A stretch of 40,112 bases of DNA from Alphaproteobacteria bacterium (GCA_017616785.1 JAFZXK010000023.1:1-40112), one strand, 5' to 3'; positions 1 to 7,976 are shown, counted from the first letter of the stretch. Translations and numbers: made by a program. Notes: generated from the letters alone by a model not told the origin.

Positions 1-205
1 AGATTCAACAAAAAACCACCGAAAATACTTCAAGTGGTTGGAGGTTAACGACAATTTGATGAAATTGTGTGTTTATTTTGAAGGGCTATTACAGCCCAAC
101 ATTATTCACATCCCTCCAACCCAGCGGTTGGAGTTTTTGTCGATAATACGCTCGACATCCTCAAAAGGGTCGTTACACCCCACCGGACAGAATACCTGCC
201 GGCGA
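1..205 (-). other. Structured leader of a leftward gene lying off the window
   Basis: No convincing protein gene lies here. Downstream of a leftward promoter (210-239) the transcribed strand can fold into several hairpins: arms 139-143/153-157 region, a perfect 8 bp stem 114-121/126-133, a 5 bp stem near 83-97 and a 7 bp stem near 51-67. The arm at 114-121 can also pair with the identical copy of its partner at 36-43, so two mutually exclusive folds exist. A 9-codon ORF (102 down to 73) follows a strong GGAGGG sequence at 112-117. This resembles a long regulatory leader, for example of a ribosomal-protein operon, but I cannot name the class. Confidence 0.4.
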
Positions 206-209
206 GTTT

Positions 210-239
210 ATTCTATCAAAAAATACAAATTCAGGTCAA
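210..239 (-). promoter_or_regulatory. Leftward sigma70-type promoter
   Basis: Read on the minus strand: TTGACC (239-234), an 18-base spacer and TAGAAT (215-210). It would start a transcript near 203 running left out of the window, through the structured leader at 1-205. It is divergent from the HIT-gene promoter next to it. Confidence 0.5.
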
Positions 240-249
240 TAATTTTTAT

Positions 250-277
250 TTGCAGAATTCGTGGGGTGTGATAAAAT
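250..277 (+). promoter_or_regulatory. Promoter for the HIT gene
   Basis: TTGCAG (250-255), 16 bases, then TAAAAT (272-277) preceded by TGA, an extended -10. The same TGATAAAAT core recurs at 759-767 of the 19 kb region. The start codon is 30 bases downstream with GGAG at 295-298 as ribosome-binding site. Confidence 0.5.
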
Positions 278-306
278 TCTTTCGTTAAAGAAATGGAGAT
301 TAAAAA

Positions 307-693
307 ATGTACGATTCAAATAATGTTTTTGCAAAGATTATTCGCGGTGAAATACCATCAAAGAAAGTCGTTGAAAACGAATATGCGTTGTCTTTTTATG
401 ATGTGAACCCGATGTGTGAAAAGCATGTGTTGGTCGTACCACGTGGCGAATATGAAAATATACTTGATTTTGCGCGTCGCGCGTCGGCGGCGGAACAGGC
501 CGGATTTTGGGATTGCTTTGTTAAAACCGCGGACGCAATTGGGGTAAGTGGTGCGTTTAATGTTTTTGCAAATGCGGGATTGGATGCGCCGTTGTTTAAC
601 CAAAGTGTGTTTCATTTCCACCTTCATTTAATTGCGGGCGAAAAGACACCGGCGTGTATCAACATTATGAAAGAAATGCTATGCCAAGAATAA
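307..693 (+). CDS. HIT family (histidine triad) nucleotide hydrolase
   Basis: A 128-residue HIT-domain protein, the normal length for the HinT branch. The histidine triad is plain at residues 103-107 (H-F-H-L-H), preceded by the typical FNVFANAG segment with its ribose-contacting asparagine near residue 89. Proteins of this family hydrolyse purine nucleoside phosphoramidates or aminoacyl-adenylates in the cytoplasm; the exact substrate cannot be read from sequence. The ATG at 307 follows GGAG at 295-298. The end overlaps the next gene by 13 bases, so the two are probably translated as a coupled pair from the promoter at 250-277. Confidence 0.9.
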   Translation: MYDSNNVFAKIIRGEIPSKKVVENEYALSFYDVNPMCEKHVLVVPRGEYENILDFARRASAAEQAGFWDCFVKTADAIGVSGAFNVFANAGLDAPLFNQSVFHFHLHLIAGEKTPACINIMKEMLCQE

Positions 694-905
694 ACCTGCG
701 CGTGATTCCGCGTGCGCGGCAAAATAAAATCACGACGGATGCGGATGGAACTTTGCGCGTGCATATAACCGCCGCGCCGGTGGATGGTGCCGCAAATGTT
801 GCGGTCGTGCGCGCGCTTTCGGAATATTTCCATGTTCCAAAATCACAAATCAAAATTATTCGTGGTGAAACATCGCGCGATAAAGTGGTAGAGATTCCGG
901 ATTAA
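681..905 (+). CDS. DUF167 (YggU/UPF0235) family protein
   Basis: A 74-residue protein matching the small DUF167 family in length and pattern: an N-terminal strand with VIPRARQN, then DGTLRVHITAAPVDGAAN, and a C-terminal helix-strand with I-I-R-G-E-T-S-R-D-K. The invariant A-P-x-x-G-x-A-N core is present near residues 32-39. The family has a known alpha/beta fold but no settled function. I chose ATG 681 because the family starts at this conserved segment; an in-frame ATG at 654 would add nine residues read from the end of the HIT gene. It overlaps that gene by 13 bases and probably shares its transcript. Confidence 0.85.
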   Translation: MPRINLRVIPRARQNKITTDADGTLRVHITAAPVDGAANVAVVRALSEYFHVPKSQIKIIRGETSRDKVVEIPD

Positions 906-919
906 CTGTATGACTTGAT

Positions 920-948
920 TTGATTCTTGTTTTATGGCATCATAATCT
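920..948 (+). promoter_or_regulatory. Candidate promoter for the gene at 998
   Basis: TTGATT (920-925), 17 bases, TAATCT (943-948). A CATAAT hexamer at 941-946 is an alternative -10. It lies 50 bases before the chosen start codon, in a short gap after the DUF167 stop. Confidence 0.35.
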
Positions 949-997
949 GTGCAAAGGATAATTGATTATTCACAGAATTTTTGGAAAGGATATAAAA

Positions 998-1966
998 ATG
1001 GCAAAAAAAATATCTGACATGAAACAATATGTTGCAGAACTGATGGCAAATGGTGCAAAACCTGTATTCTATGCTAAAACGGCGCGCATTTCTGCTAGAC
1101 CTGGTATTCCGGGGGAAAAGATTACAACTACATTGGCCAATGGTCATCAGGAAACGGTAAATGTTGCAAAAGCTGGTGATATGGTTGCTACCAATCCGGG
1201 TGGTGAACAATATGTTATCAAAGCGGAAACATTTAAGAAAAAATATGAAATAGACCCAGATAATCCAAAAGTATTCCGTCCAAAAGGTGGTGCACAACAA
1301 TTTTTACAATTAAATGAAGATATAGATTTTGTCGCGCCATGGGGTGAAGATATGCATATGAAATCTGGTGATTTCATCAATGTCACTGACCGCGAAAAAG
1401 GTGATATTTACGGTATTGCGAAAAAAGAGTTTTTTGATACTTATGGTCAATGTACACCGGATGGTAAATTATTACCCCAGGTGAAAACTTTACCTGGAAT
1501 TAAATATGATGCACGTGCGGGTAATATGTATGAACAAATTCAAAAAATGCTAGATATTGCCAATAAAGAGAATTCTTTTGTGTATGAATCACTTAATGGA
1601 ACATTACTTGTCGTGGAACCTGGGATGTCTGTTGACGATGCAATGAACCTGTTGGATGAAATCCGTTCGGGAAAAAAGAAAACAATTTTTTATAATTCTG
1701 TGCTGGATTATCTGGCCTCACGCGATGTGAAACATGTAGCCAATATTATTGAAGAAATCACACAAGATAATGATATTGTTGTATCAAATATACAGGGAAC
1801 TGTGTTTAGGGCATTTAAAGGTATGAATGCTGAAGATGTGCTTAACGCATTTGAAACTGTTAAAAAAATTGAAGAGTTAAGATTTGCATCACAGAAATTG
1901 CAAAAGGACCAAACATCTTCAATGCAGATGGGACAATATTTACAAAATCAAAACGATAACAGATAA
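998..1966 (+). CDS. Uncharacterised protein with two PGDYG-like modules
   Basis: A 322-residue cytoplasmic-looking protein with no signal peptide or membrane segment. I do not recognise the full-length family. Two stretches share a pattern that resembles the small PGDYG domain: residues about 50-85 (A-G-D-M-V-x-x-N-P-x-G-E-Q-Y with a following K-K-Y-E) and residues about 120-155 (S-G-D-F-I-N-V-T-D then I-Y-G-I-A-K-K-E-F). The remaining 160 residues are mixed helix and strand with a Q/N/M-rich tail. The start at 998 is set by GGAAAGGA at 983-990; the in-frame ATG at 962 has no ribosome-binding site. It stands alone, 87 bases before the M16 gene, which has its own promoter. Confidence 0.6.
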   Translation: MAKKISDMKQYVAELMANGAKPVFYAKTARISARPGIPGEKITTTLANGHQETVNVAKAGDMVATNPGGEQYVIKAETFKKKYEIDPDNPKVFRPKGGAQQFLQLNEDIDFVAPWGEDMHMKSGDFINVTDREKGDIYGIAKKEFFDTYGQCTPDGKLLPQVKTLPGIKYDARAGNMYEQIQKMLDIANKENSFVYESLNGTLLVVEPGMSVDDAMNLLDEIRSGKKKTIFYNSVLDYLASRDVKHVANIIEEITQDNDIVVSNIQGTVFRAFKGMNAEDVLNAFETVKKIEELRFASQKLQKDQTSSMQMGQYLQNQNDNR

Positions 1967-1985
1967 AATAGCGCGGAAACAAATC

Positions 1986-2033
1986 TTGCAAGATATTAGC
2001 ACATCGTGTAAACTATGCACCGTATGGTGCATA
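1986..2033 (+). promoter_or_regulatory. Promoter with palindrome at its start site (M16 gene)
   Basis: TTGCAA (1986-1991), 17 bases, TAAACT (2009-2014). A perfect inverted repeat, TATGCACC-GTAT-GGTGCATA (2014-2033), covers the expected transcription start. It could be a repressor operator or a 5' hairpin in the message. Confidence 0.55.
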
Positions 2034-2053
2034 ATTTAAAAAGGAATCAAGAT

Positions 2054-3334
2054 ATGAAATTTAACCCGACAATGCATAAATTATCAAACGGGATTACCGT
2101 GATATTGGACCCGATGGATGTTGCTACCGTTGAATTGAATATTTGTTTCCGTACCGGCAGTGGTGATGAAACGCCGAATGAATACGGTATTACACATTTT
2201 TGTGAACATATGTTTGACAAAGGGACACCGCGTTTTCCAACTGTGCGTGCCGGTGATGACTATATTGCCGAACATGGTGGCTATACAAATGCGGCAACCG
2301 CGATGGAATATTTACGATTTACCGGTCGTATAGTTGCCAAAAATTTGATGGTGTTGTTGGATTTTTGGGCAGACAAATTAAAAAATGCGATATTTGATGA
2401 AAATGTGATAGAAAATGAACGCGGAATTATTTTGGATGAATTGCGCCGCAGGTTGTCCGATAATGCTATAAAAGCGCAAAATTTTACATATGAAAAACTG
2501 TTGAATCTGGATGTGCCGAAAGGAAAAATGATACTTGGTACCCCCGATAACATAAAGCAGTTTACGCGCACAGATATGGTGAATTTTGTGTTAAAACGCT
2601 TGTCGGCAAAAAATTGTTTGATATGCATTTCTGGGAAAATTGAAAATAAAAGAAAATTGTTGAAAGATTTGGAAAAATTGTTTGATTTTTTACCGACACA
2701 TAATGTAAAGAACCATAATCCTTTAAATTATCAATCTTGTTTTGTTCACAATTATATACCAGATACAGAAAATGTTGTTATTGAATTTCTGCTCCCGGTT
2801 TTGTGGAATTATCAATCTGCAAATTTCTATAAAAAGGACGCATGTGTAGCAAAATTTGAAAGTTATTTACGCGAAAAATTGTTTGATATACTGCGAACAG
2901 AAAACGGATTAACTTACAGTGTTTATAAAACAGGGCATGGGTATGGAAAGGTACGGTTGACCGGTTTTGAAACAGAAACATCGCCGGAAAATGTTTCGCG
3001 TGTAGTTGAACTTGTTGCCAAAACGGCATACAGAATTTATACGAAAGATTTGCCAAACGCCGATTATTTGCGCAAACGCACGAACGAACTTCAACTGGGG
3101 CGTGCGAATTTCTTGGAATCTAATTCCAATCGTTGCGACCAACTGGTTATGGATTGGTTGCATTTTAACAGTTTGCATAATTTTTATGAACAATGCCGAT
3201 TGGCGGATTCGGCTACAACTAAGGATGTATTCAAATATACACGTGGATATTTTGATGGTCCAATGTCAATAATAACACATGGACCAAAATTTAATGGTAA
3301 TTTGAAACAGATTTGGAACAAAAATTTTAAGTAG
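2054..3334 (+). CDS. M16 family zinc metallopeptidase (pitrilysin/MPP-like)
   Basis: A 426-residue single-chain M16 peptidase, the usual size of the bacterial processing-peptidase-like branch. The inverted zinc motif H48-F-C-E51-H52 is intact, and E129 sits the expected 76 residues after it, so the catalytic domain should bind zinc. Residues about 170-400 form the second, non-catalytic M16 half with LLPVLWNYQ and a later Y-x-x-x-R/K-x-E-L segment. Members degrade peptides or process proteins; substrate is unknown, and no signal peptide is visible. The ATG at 2054 is set by AAAAAGGA upstream, not the in-frame ATG at 2015, which lies inside the palindrome at the promoter. Confidence 0.88.
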   Translation: MKFNPTMHKLSNGITVILDPMDVATVELNICFRTGSGDETPNEYGITHFCEHMFDKGTPRFPTVRAGDDYIAEHGGYTNAATAMEYLRFTGRIVAKNLMVLLDFWADKLKNAIFDENVIENERGIILDELRRRLSDNAIKAQNFTYEKLLNLDVPKGKMILGTPDNIKQFTRTDMVNFVLKRLSAKNCLICISGKIENKRKLLKDLEKLFDFLPTHNVKNHNPLNYQSCFVHNYIPDTENVVIEFLLPVLWNYQSANFYKKDACVAKFESYLREKLFDILRTENGLTYSVYKTGHGYGKVRLTGFETETSPENVSRVVELVAKTAYRIYTKDLPNADYLRKRTNELQLGRANFLESNSNRCDQLVMDWLHFNSLHNFYEQCRLADSATTKDVFKYTRGYFDGPMSIITHGPKFNGNLKQIWNKNFK

Positions 3335-3337
3335 TTA

Positions 3338-3901
3338 TCATCGGTGTTTAGATGTTAACTTTTCAAAATATTCAATTTCCTTGCTTAAAACTTTTTTCCA
3401 ATCTTGCCCATCTTTGCAATCTTTGCCACAATATAAACAATTTATAAACCCAGGGTAATTTTCGTCAATATAATAATCATCTTGTTCATCGTTGTTGGGC
3501 GGTGGAACAATTTGCCCATGTCTTATAACAAGTGGAAACATGATGCAGGCAATTGGTTTATATGACCATTCATCAATGTTCTCATGAATTGCAATTTTTT
3601 GTAATATGCAAAGGCCATTATCATCACCAAATATGCATTTGGTTTGATTAAAATGTTTTGGAAAATCGGTGGAATATATAAATGGACGCGTTTTTGTTTT
3701 TCGTCCTATTACCTTATTGTTCCAATTGGAATTTTCAAAATAATAATCCGGTGGTTGTGAAAAATTATCGGGATGATTTTTTATGATTCCTTTTAATTTT
3801 TGTTCTTCGGCCTTTGACACATAAACACCATCATAACAACAATAACCGGCACATTTTGTCATGTTGCATAATTTTAATTTTGGGTTTCTTGATGATGTCA
3901 T
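3338..3901 (-). CDS. Cysteine-cluster protein (YkgJ/DUF3109-like)
   Basis: A 187-residue protein with an N-terminal C12-x4-C17-x3-C21-C22 cluster, later C89 and C98, then K-P-I-A-C119 followed by a M-F-P-L segment, and a C-terminal C155-x2-C158-x3-C162. The pattern CC... C... CxL... KPxxCxxFPL is that of the YkgJ and DUF3109 families, thought to bind an iron or zinc centre; the biochemical role is not established. It starts 6 bases after the LOG-family gene and is probably co-transcribed with it. It is convergent with the M16 gene, with only 3 bases between stop codons and no terminator hairpin visible. Confidence 0.6.
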   Translation of the reverse strand: MTSSRNPKLKLCNMTKCAGYCCYDGVYVSKAEEQKLKGIIKNHPDNFSQPPDYYFENSNWNNKVIGRKTKTRPFIYSTDFPKHFNQTKCIFGDDNGLCILQKIAIHENIDEWSYKPIACIMFPLVIRHGQIVPPPNNDEQDDYYIDENYPGFINCLYCGKDCKDGQDWKKVLSKEIEYFEKLTSKHR

Positions 3902-3907
3902 GGGGTG

Positions 3908-4465
3908 CTATTCCCCATAATTCAAAATCTGTTGAAATAATTCGTCGGGGGTGTTCGCAACATGCACATGATAGTCGTCAACATTTTCAATAAATCCGCT
4001 ATCTTGCATGCACAGGAACATTTGTGAAAAAGATTCCCAAAATTTTGCCGTGTTCATAAAGAATATGGGTTTTTTTGATTCGCCAATTTGTTGCATCGTT
4101 AAAATGTCGGTGAATTCGTTTAGTGTGCCGATTCCGCCCGGCAAGATTATAAACCCATCGGAAAGTTCATACATACGTTGTTTCCGTTCGTTGACGCCGT
4201 CAACAATTTCAACCTGAATCTCTGTGTGTGCGGGTTCTTGTTTCGCGACGACATTGTGCGTCGTGACCCCCAGTACCACGCCACCGTTTTTGATTGCCGA
4301 CGAAGCGGTCGCACCCATAAGGCCGACATTGCCGCCGCCGAATATCATCCTGATTTTATTCCGTGCAAGTAATTCGCCAATGCGAGTTGCATCGCGTTCA
4401 AATTGTGGGTTGGTACCGAATTGGTGCCCGCAATATACCGCCAAAGAATTTAATTTGTATGCCAT
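3908..4465 (-). CDS. LOG family protein (TIGR00730 Rossmann fold)
   Basis: A 185-residue member of the LOG/lysine-decarboxylase-like family. GGGNVGLMG at residues 43-51 and the diagnostic P-G-G-I-G-T-L-N-E at 109-117 are both intact, with the conserved E-R-K-x-x-M near 93-98. Characterised members are cytokinin riboside 5'-monophosphate phosphoribohydrolases, releasing the base from nucleoside monophosphates; a related nucleotide-hydrolase role in this bacterium is inference. I chose ATG 4465, which follows AAAGGA (4476-4471); the upstream in-frame ATG at 4519 would run through the promoter. It is divergent from tilS. Confidence 0.85.
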   Translation of the reverse strand: MAYKLNSLAVYCGHQFGTNPQFERDATRIGELLARNKIRMIFGGGNVGLMGATASSAIKNGGVVLGVTTHNVVAKQEPAHTEIQVEIVDGVNERKQRMYELSDGFIILPGGIGTLNEFTDILTMQQIGESKKPIFFMNTAKFWESFSQMFLCMQDSGFIENVDDYHVHVANTPDELFQQILNYGE

Positions 4466-4487
4466 TATTTTTCCTTTATTTTTCGGA

Positions 4488-4516
4488 ATTATAGCATACA
4501 ATATGGCGGTTATGAA
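4488..4516 (-). promoter_or_regulatory. Promoter for the LOG-family gene
   Basis: On the minus strand: TTCATA (4516-4511), 17 bases, TATAAT (4493-4488), with TGC just before the -10 as an extended element. The start would be near 4481, giving a 15-base leader that contains AAAGGA. It overlaps the first codons of tilS on the other strand. Confidence 0.55.
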
Positions 4517-5498
4517 CAAAAATTTTTTGGATTTTATGGAAAAATATCGCGGGCGTAAAATCGCCGTCGCCGTCAGTGGCGGTGTCGATTCGGTTGCGCT
4601 TTTGCACTGGATGGCGGCACTTTGCGGGGAAAAAGTTGTGTGTTTGCATGTAAATCACGGCCTGCGCGCCGCCGCGGAAACAGAAACGCAATATGTTCGG
4701 GATTTATGCAAAAAGTTAAATGTTCCATGTCATATTTTCTATTGGGACGGCGAAAAGCCGGAAACTGGAATCGAAGATGCCGCGCGCCTTGCACGATATA
4801 AAATGATGACGGATTTTTGCCATGAAAACGATATTGGTTTTATTGCGACCGCGCACCAGGCGGATGATCAGATTGAAACTTTTTTGATGAACCTTGGGCG
4901 GGGCAGTGGGGTTTACGGGCTTGCCGCGATGCGCGGCGAAGGGTTGATGTTCGGTATTAAAATTATTCGCCCACTTTTGGGCGTGTTTCGGCGCGAACTT
5001 CGTGAGTATTGTGATTCGCGTGGTATTAAATATTTTTCAGATGAAATGAACGATGACCCGCACTATACGCGCGTTCGCATTCGGCAAAATCGGCATTTGA
5101 TTTGTGAAAAACTTGGGGTTTCGGATGAACGCATTTTGACCGCAATTCAAAATTTGGGGCGCGTGCGTGCGGAACGCGAATTAAACCTTGGTGCATTGGT
5201 GCGGCGTGTGGTGCGGGGAAACCGCGCGATGTTCGATGAAACTTTTCTATTTGACCTTGGCGATGATATTAGGTTAAAGTTTATCGGAACAATCATTCGT
5301 CGAATTGGGGGGGACAGGTATCTGCCACGGTTAGATTCGCTGATTCATGCCGATGAAATGTTGCGCGCGGATTGCAAGTTCACCCTTGGGCATTGCACGG
5401 TGCGGCGGTATCAAGGGAAAATCTTGGTCGTTCCCGAAGGCGAAAAAACAAGTTTTAGGAAGAAACATGGAAAAAAATATATTCAAAAATTCAAGTAA
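4512..5498 (+). CDS. tilS: tRNA(Ile)-lysidine synthetase TilS
   Basis: A 328-residue TilS of the short form. The PP-loop SGGVDS is at residues 22-27, followed by LHVNHGLR, the T-x-x-E-x-x-A-R-x-x-R-Y region (E-D-A-A-R-L-A-R-Y-K) and the A-T-A-H-x-x-D-D-Q-x-E-T motif. It uses ATP and lysine to convert C34 of the AUA-reading tRNA-Ile to lysidine. The C-terminal half is present but short. No ribosome-binding site precedes either ATG (4503 or 4512). A TACAAT at 4497-4502 would start transcription near 4510, so the message may be leaderless from 4512. It overlaps ftsH by 32 bases; the tilS-ftsH order is common in bacteria. Confidence 0.93.
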   Translation: MNKNFLDFMEKYRGRKIAVAVSGGVDSVALLHWMAALCGEKVVCLHVNHGLRAAAETETQYVRDLCKKLNVPCHIFYWDGEKPETGIEDAARLARYKMMTDFCHENDIGFIATAHQADDQIETFLMNLGRGSGVYGLAAMRGEGLMFGIKIIRPLLGVFRRELREYCDSRGIKYFSDEMNDDPHYTRVRIRQNRHLICEKLGVSDERILTAIQNLGRVRAERELNLGALVRRVVRGNRAMFDETFLFDLGDDIRLKFIGTIIRRIGGDRYLPRLDSLIHADEMLRADCKFTLGHCTVRRYQGKILVVPEGEKTSFRKKHGKKYIQKFK

Positions 5499-7356
5499 AC
5501 CGAAATCCCGCTTTGGCATATCGTCAATTTTCTTTGGTATTTTTGTCGCGCTGTTCTTGGCGGTGGTTGCGAATTCTTTTATGACGGAAAATAATCCGAA
5601 TGCGCCGGTGAAAAGTGGACCGGTTGAACTTTCTTTTTCCGATGTGTTGCGTCGCGCGGGCGAAATTCAAACGATGACAATTCGCGGCGATGTTGCAACG
5701 GGAAAACTGAACGATGGAACGGAATATCGCGCCGTTGTGACATACAGTCCGGAAATGCTTGAAAAATTTGCTGGCGGTGGCACCGCGGTTTCAATCGATT
5801 CGTCCAAGGGTTGGGTTGATTACCTTGGGATTTGGGTGCCGATTATTATGGGCGTGCTGTTTATATGGTGGCTGTTCCGCGGTATGCGTGGCGGTGCGGG
5901 GGGATTGGGGCGCGCACTTGTTGGGCAAAATCCGACCAAGGTTATAACCGGCAAGCCAAAGACCACGTTCAAAGATGTTGCGGGAATCGATTCGGAAAAA
6001 CAGGAATTGGCCGAGGTTGTAGATTTCCTGCGTGATAAGTCAAAGTTCGCCGCCGTTGGTGCGCGCGTGCCGCGGGGGATATTGCTTTCGGGTGAACCCG
6101 GAACCGGGAAAACTTTGCTTGCGCGGGCGATTGCGGGCGAAGCAAATGTTCCGTTCTTTGCCACATCGGGCAGTGATTTTTCCGGAATTATCGTCGGCCT
6201 TGGGGTTGCGAAAATCAAAGATATTTTCGAAATGGCGAAGCGCAACGCACCATGTTTATTGTTCATTGACGAAATCGACGCTATTGGTCAACGGCGCAGT
6301 CAAACTTCGTTTAATGACCAAGATCGCGAACAAACTTTGAATCAGTTGCTGATTGAAATGGACGGGTTTTCGAACGAAACGGGAATCATTGTTATTGGCG
6401 CGACGAATCGGCCGGATATGTTGGATCCCGCGCTGTTGCGGCCCGGACGCTTTGATAGACAGGTACATATTGATTTGCCGGATATGGCGGGACGCAAAGA
6501 AATTTTGGAACTGCATGCGAAAAAAATAAAAATGCATTCGGATGTGAATCTTGAAAAATTGGCGCGTGGAACAACGGGACTTTCGGGTGCGGACCTTGAA
6601 AACCTGTTGAACGAGGCCGCATTGCACGCCGTGCGTTCGGGTCGCAAACTGGTCACGGACGAAGATATCGAAGAAGCGCGCGATAAATCATTGATGGGCC
6701 CGCGCAAGATTCGCAAGATGCGTGCGGAAGATATAAAACTGACCGCGTATCACGAGGCCGGACATGCCTTCGTCAGCACGACCTTTGCCGGAATTACCGA
6801 CCCGATACACAAGGCGACGATTATTCCGCGCGGACGGGCACTGGGGATGGTGCAGCATTTGCCGATTGATGACAAGGTTTCAATGAGTTTGGCAGAGGTT
6901 CGCGCGAACCTGGTAATCGACCTTGCCGGGCGTGCGGCGGAACAGGTTTTCTTTGGTGCGGATAAAATTACGACCGGCGCGGAATCTGATATTGCGATGG
7001 CGACGCAACTTGCGCGGCGTTCGATAACGACAGCGGGGTTGTCGGATAAAATCGGACTGGTCGCGGTGAACCAAGTGCAAACTTTCGGAACACGCACACC
7101 GCTGGAGGCCGCGTCTGAAAAAACGGCAGAAGCGGTTGATGCCGAAATCAAGGCATGGATTGATGTGGCGTATGCGGATGCAATTAAAATCTTGACGCGG
7201 AATAGGGCGACCGTTGAAAAATTGGCGCGGGAATTGTTGGCGCGTGAAACACTTACCGGCGATGAAATTATGGAAATTGTTTCGGGCAAAAAGGCCGCGG
7301 CGAAAGCGGTGAAAAAAGTTGCAAAACCCAAAAAGGCGCGCGTTGCAAAAAAATAA
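5467..7356 (+). CDS. ftsH: ATP-dependent zinc metalloprotease FtsH
   Basis: A 629-residue FtsH, normal length, that degrades misfolded membrane and regulatory proteins at the inner membrane. Two membrane segments lie at about 15-37 and 119-138 with the periplasmic domain between. The AAA module has Walker A G-E-P-G-T-G-K-T (209-216), Walker B L-L-F-I-D-E-I-D (264-271) and the second region of homology (about 312-330). The protease site has HEAGH at 429-433 and the third zinc ligand D508. The pore loop reads S-G-I-I-V-G-L-G at 239-246, where most FtsH proteins have a phenylalanine (F-V-G). The tail is Lys/Ala-rich. ATG 5467 follows AGGAAG at 5457-5462 inside the tilS gene, so translation is probably coupled. 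Confidence 0.96.
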   Translation: MEKNIFKNSSKPKSRFGISSIFFGIFVALFLAVVANSFMTENNPNAPVKSGPVELSFSDVLRRAGEIQTMTIRGDVATGKLNDGTEYRAVVTYSPEMLEKFAGGGTAVSIDSSKGWVDYLGIWVPIIMGVLFIWWLFRGMRGGAGGLGRALVGQNPTKVITGKPKTTFKDVAGIDSEKQELAEVVDFLRDKSKFAAVGARVPRGILLSGEPGTGKTLLARAIAGEANVPFFATSGSDFSGIIVGLGVAKIKDIFEMAKRNAPCLLFIDEIDAIGQRRSQTSFNDQDREQTLNQLLIEMDGFSNETGIIVIGATNRPDMLDPALLRPGRFDRQVHIDLPDMAGRKEILELHAKKIKMHSDVNLEKLARGTTGLSGADLENLLNEAALHAVRSGRKLVTDEDIEEARDKSLMGPRKIRKMRAEDIKLTAYHEAGHAFVSTTFAGITDPIHKATIIPRGRALGMVQHLPIDDKVSMSLAEVRANLVIDLAGRAAEQVFFGADKITTGAESDIAMATQLARRSITTAGLSDKIGLVAVNQVQTFGTRTPLEAASEKTAEAVDAEIKAWIDVAYADAIKILTRNRATVEKLARELLARETLTGDEIMEIVSGKKAAAKAVKKVAKPKKARVAKK

Positions 7357-7969
7357 ATTCGAAGTTTTGCATATGGAACCGGAATTTACCAATTCGGTGT
7401 TGGTAACATCCGGCGAAGATTCAGTAATTTTTGATGCGTGGGGGCGCGTGGACGATTGGCAAAAATTGTTGGAATCGCGGAAACTAAATTTGCGGGCGAT
7501 TTATGCAACGCATGGGCACAGCGACCATATTTCTGCCGCGCCGGAACTTGCACGGATCTATAATGTGCCATGGTATATGAATTTGCGTGATTTGCCGCTT
7601 GTTCTTTGGGGCAATCAGATTTTGGATTTTTGGGAATTGCCACGGATTTCGGACGATTTTGTTAGGCCAAATGATTTGCACGCCGGTAAAACAAAAATTT
7701 TGGGCGATATAGATATGGAAATTATCGCCGCGCCGGGTCATTCGGCGGGCGGCGTTATGTTTTACTTTCCGGAATATAAAATATTGATAAGTGGTGATAC
7801 AATTTTCCGCGATGGTGTTGGGCGCACCGATTTGCCCGGCGGCAATGCCGATGAATTGCATAAAACAATTTCGGATTTGATGGCGCGCAATTTGCCCGAC
7901 GATACATACGTTGTCCACGGCCACGGCATGGATTCCATGATGAAAGACATAAAGAAAAGATATTTATGA
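7343..7969 (+). CDS. Metallo-beta-lactamase-fold hydrolase (glyoxalase II-like)
   Basis: A protein of about 208 residues with the full metal-binding set of the fold: THGHSDH at residues 56-62, a later G-H-S histidine (near 132), the S-G-D-T aspartate (near 153), and a C-terminal H-G-H-G histidine. The size and layout fit the small YcbL-like hydrolases that resemble glyoxalase II; the substrate is not determined. I place the start at TTG 7343 because the family begins at this strand (F-E-V-L-H-M) and AAAGG lies 7 bases upstream; ATG 7373 would remove ten residues of it. The start overlaps the end of ftsH by 14 bases, so it likely belongs to the tilS-ftsH transcript. Confidence 0.82.
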   Translation: MQKNKFEVLHMEPEFTNSVLVTSGEDSVIFDAWGRVDDWQKLLESRKLNLRAIYATHGHSDHISAAPELARIYNVPWYMNLRDLPLVLWGNQILDFWELPRISDDFVRPNDLHAGKTKILGDIDMEIIAAPGHSAGGVMFYFPEYKILISGDTIFRDGVGRTDLPGGNADELHKTISDLMARNLPDDTYVVHGHGMDSMMKDIKKRYL

Positions 7970-7976
7970 CCCCAAC

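Noticed and set aside
42..75. AACGACAAT resembling the start of a tmRNA tag (N-D-N)
   Set aside because: The following codons do not end in the usual L-A-A and no tRNA-like ends are present.
114..138. Plus-strand rho-independent terminator (8 bp stem plus five T)
   Set aside because: It looks perfect on the plus strand, but no rightward gene is seen ending before it. The same stem fits the leftward leader, so I did not list it separately; a rightward gene off the window could revive it.
38..271. Open frame across 2-271 on the plus strand, with a TTG start at 38
   Set aside because: The composition is unlike a protein of this genome, there is no ribosome-binding site, and the region is better explained as a promoter and structured leader on the other strand.
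4224..4502. Upstream extension of the tilS frame
   Set aside because: It overlaps the LOG-family gene antisense and precedes the SGGVDS domain by about 100 unneeded residues.
6750..7392. Long open frames antisense to ftsH (and similar shadows under prmC, rpsB and tsf)
   Set aside because: They follow from codon bias of the sense gene; no ribosome-binding sites or recognisable domains.
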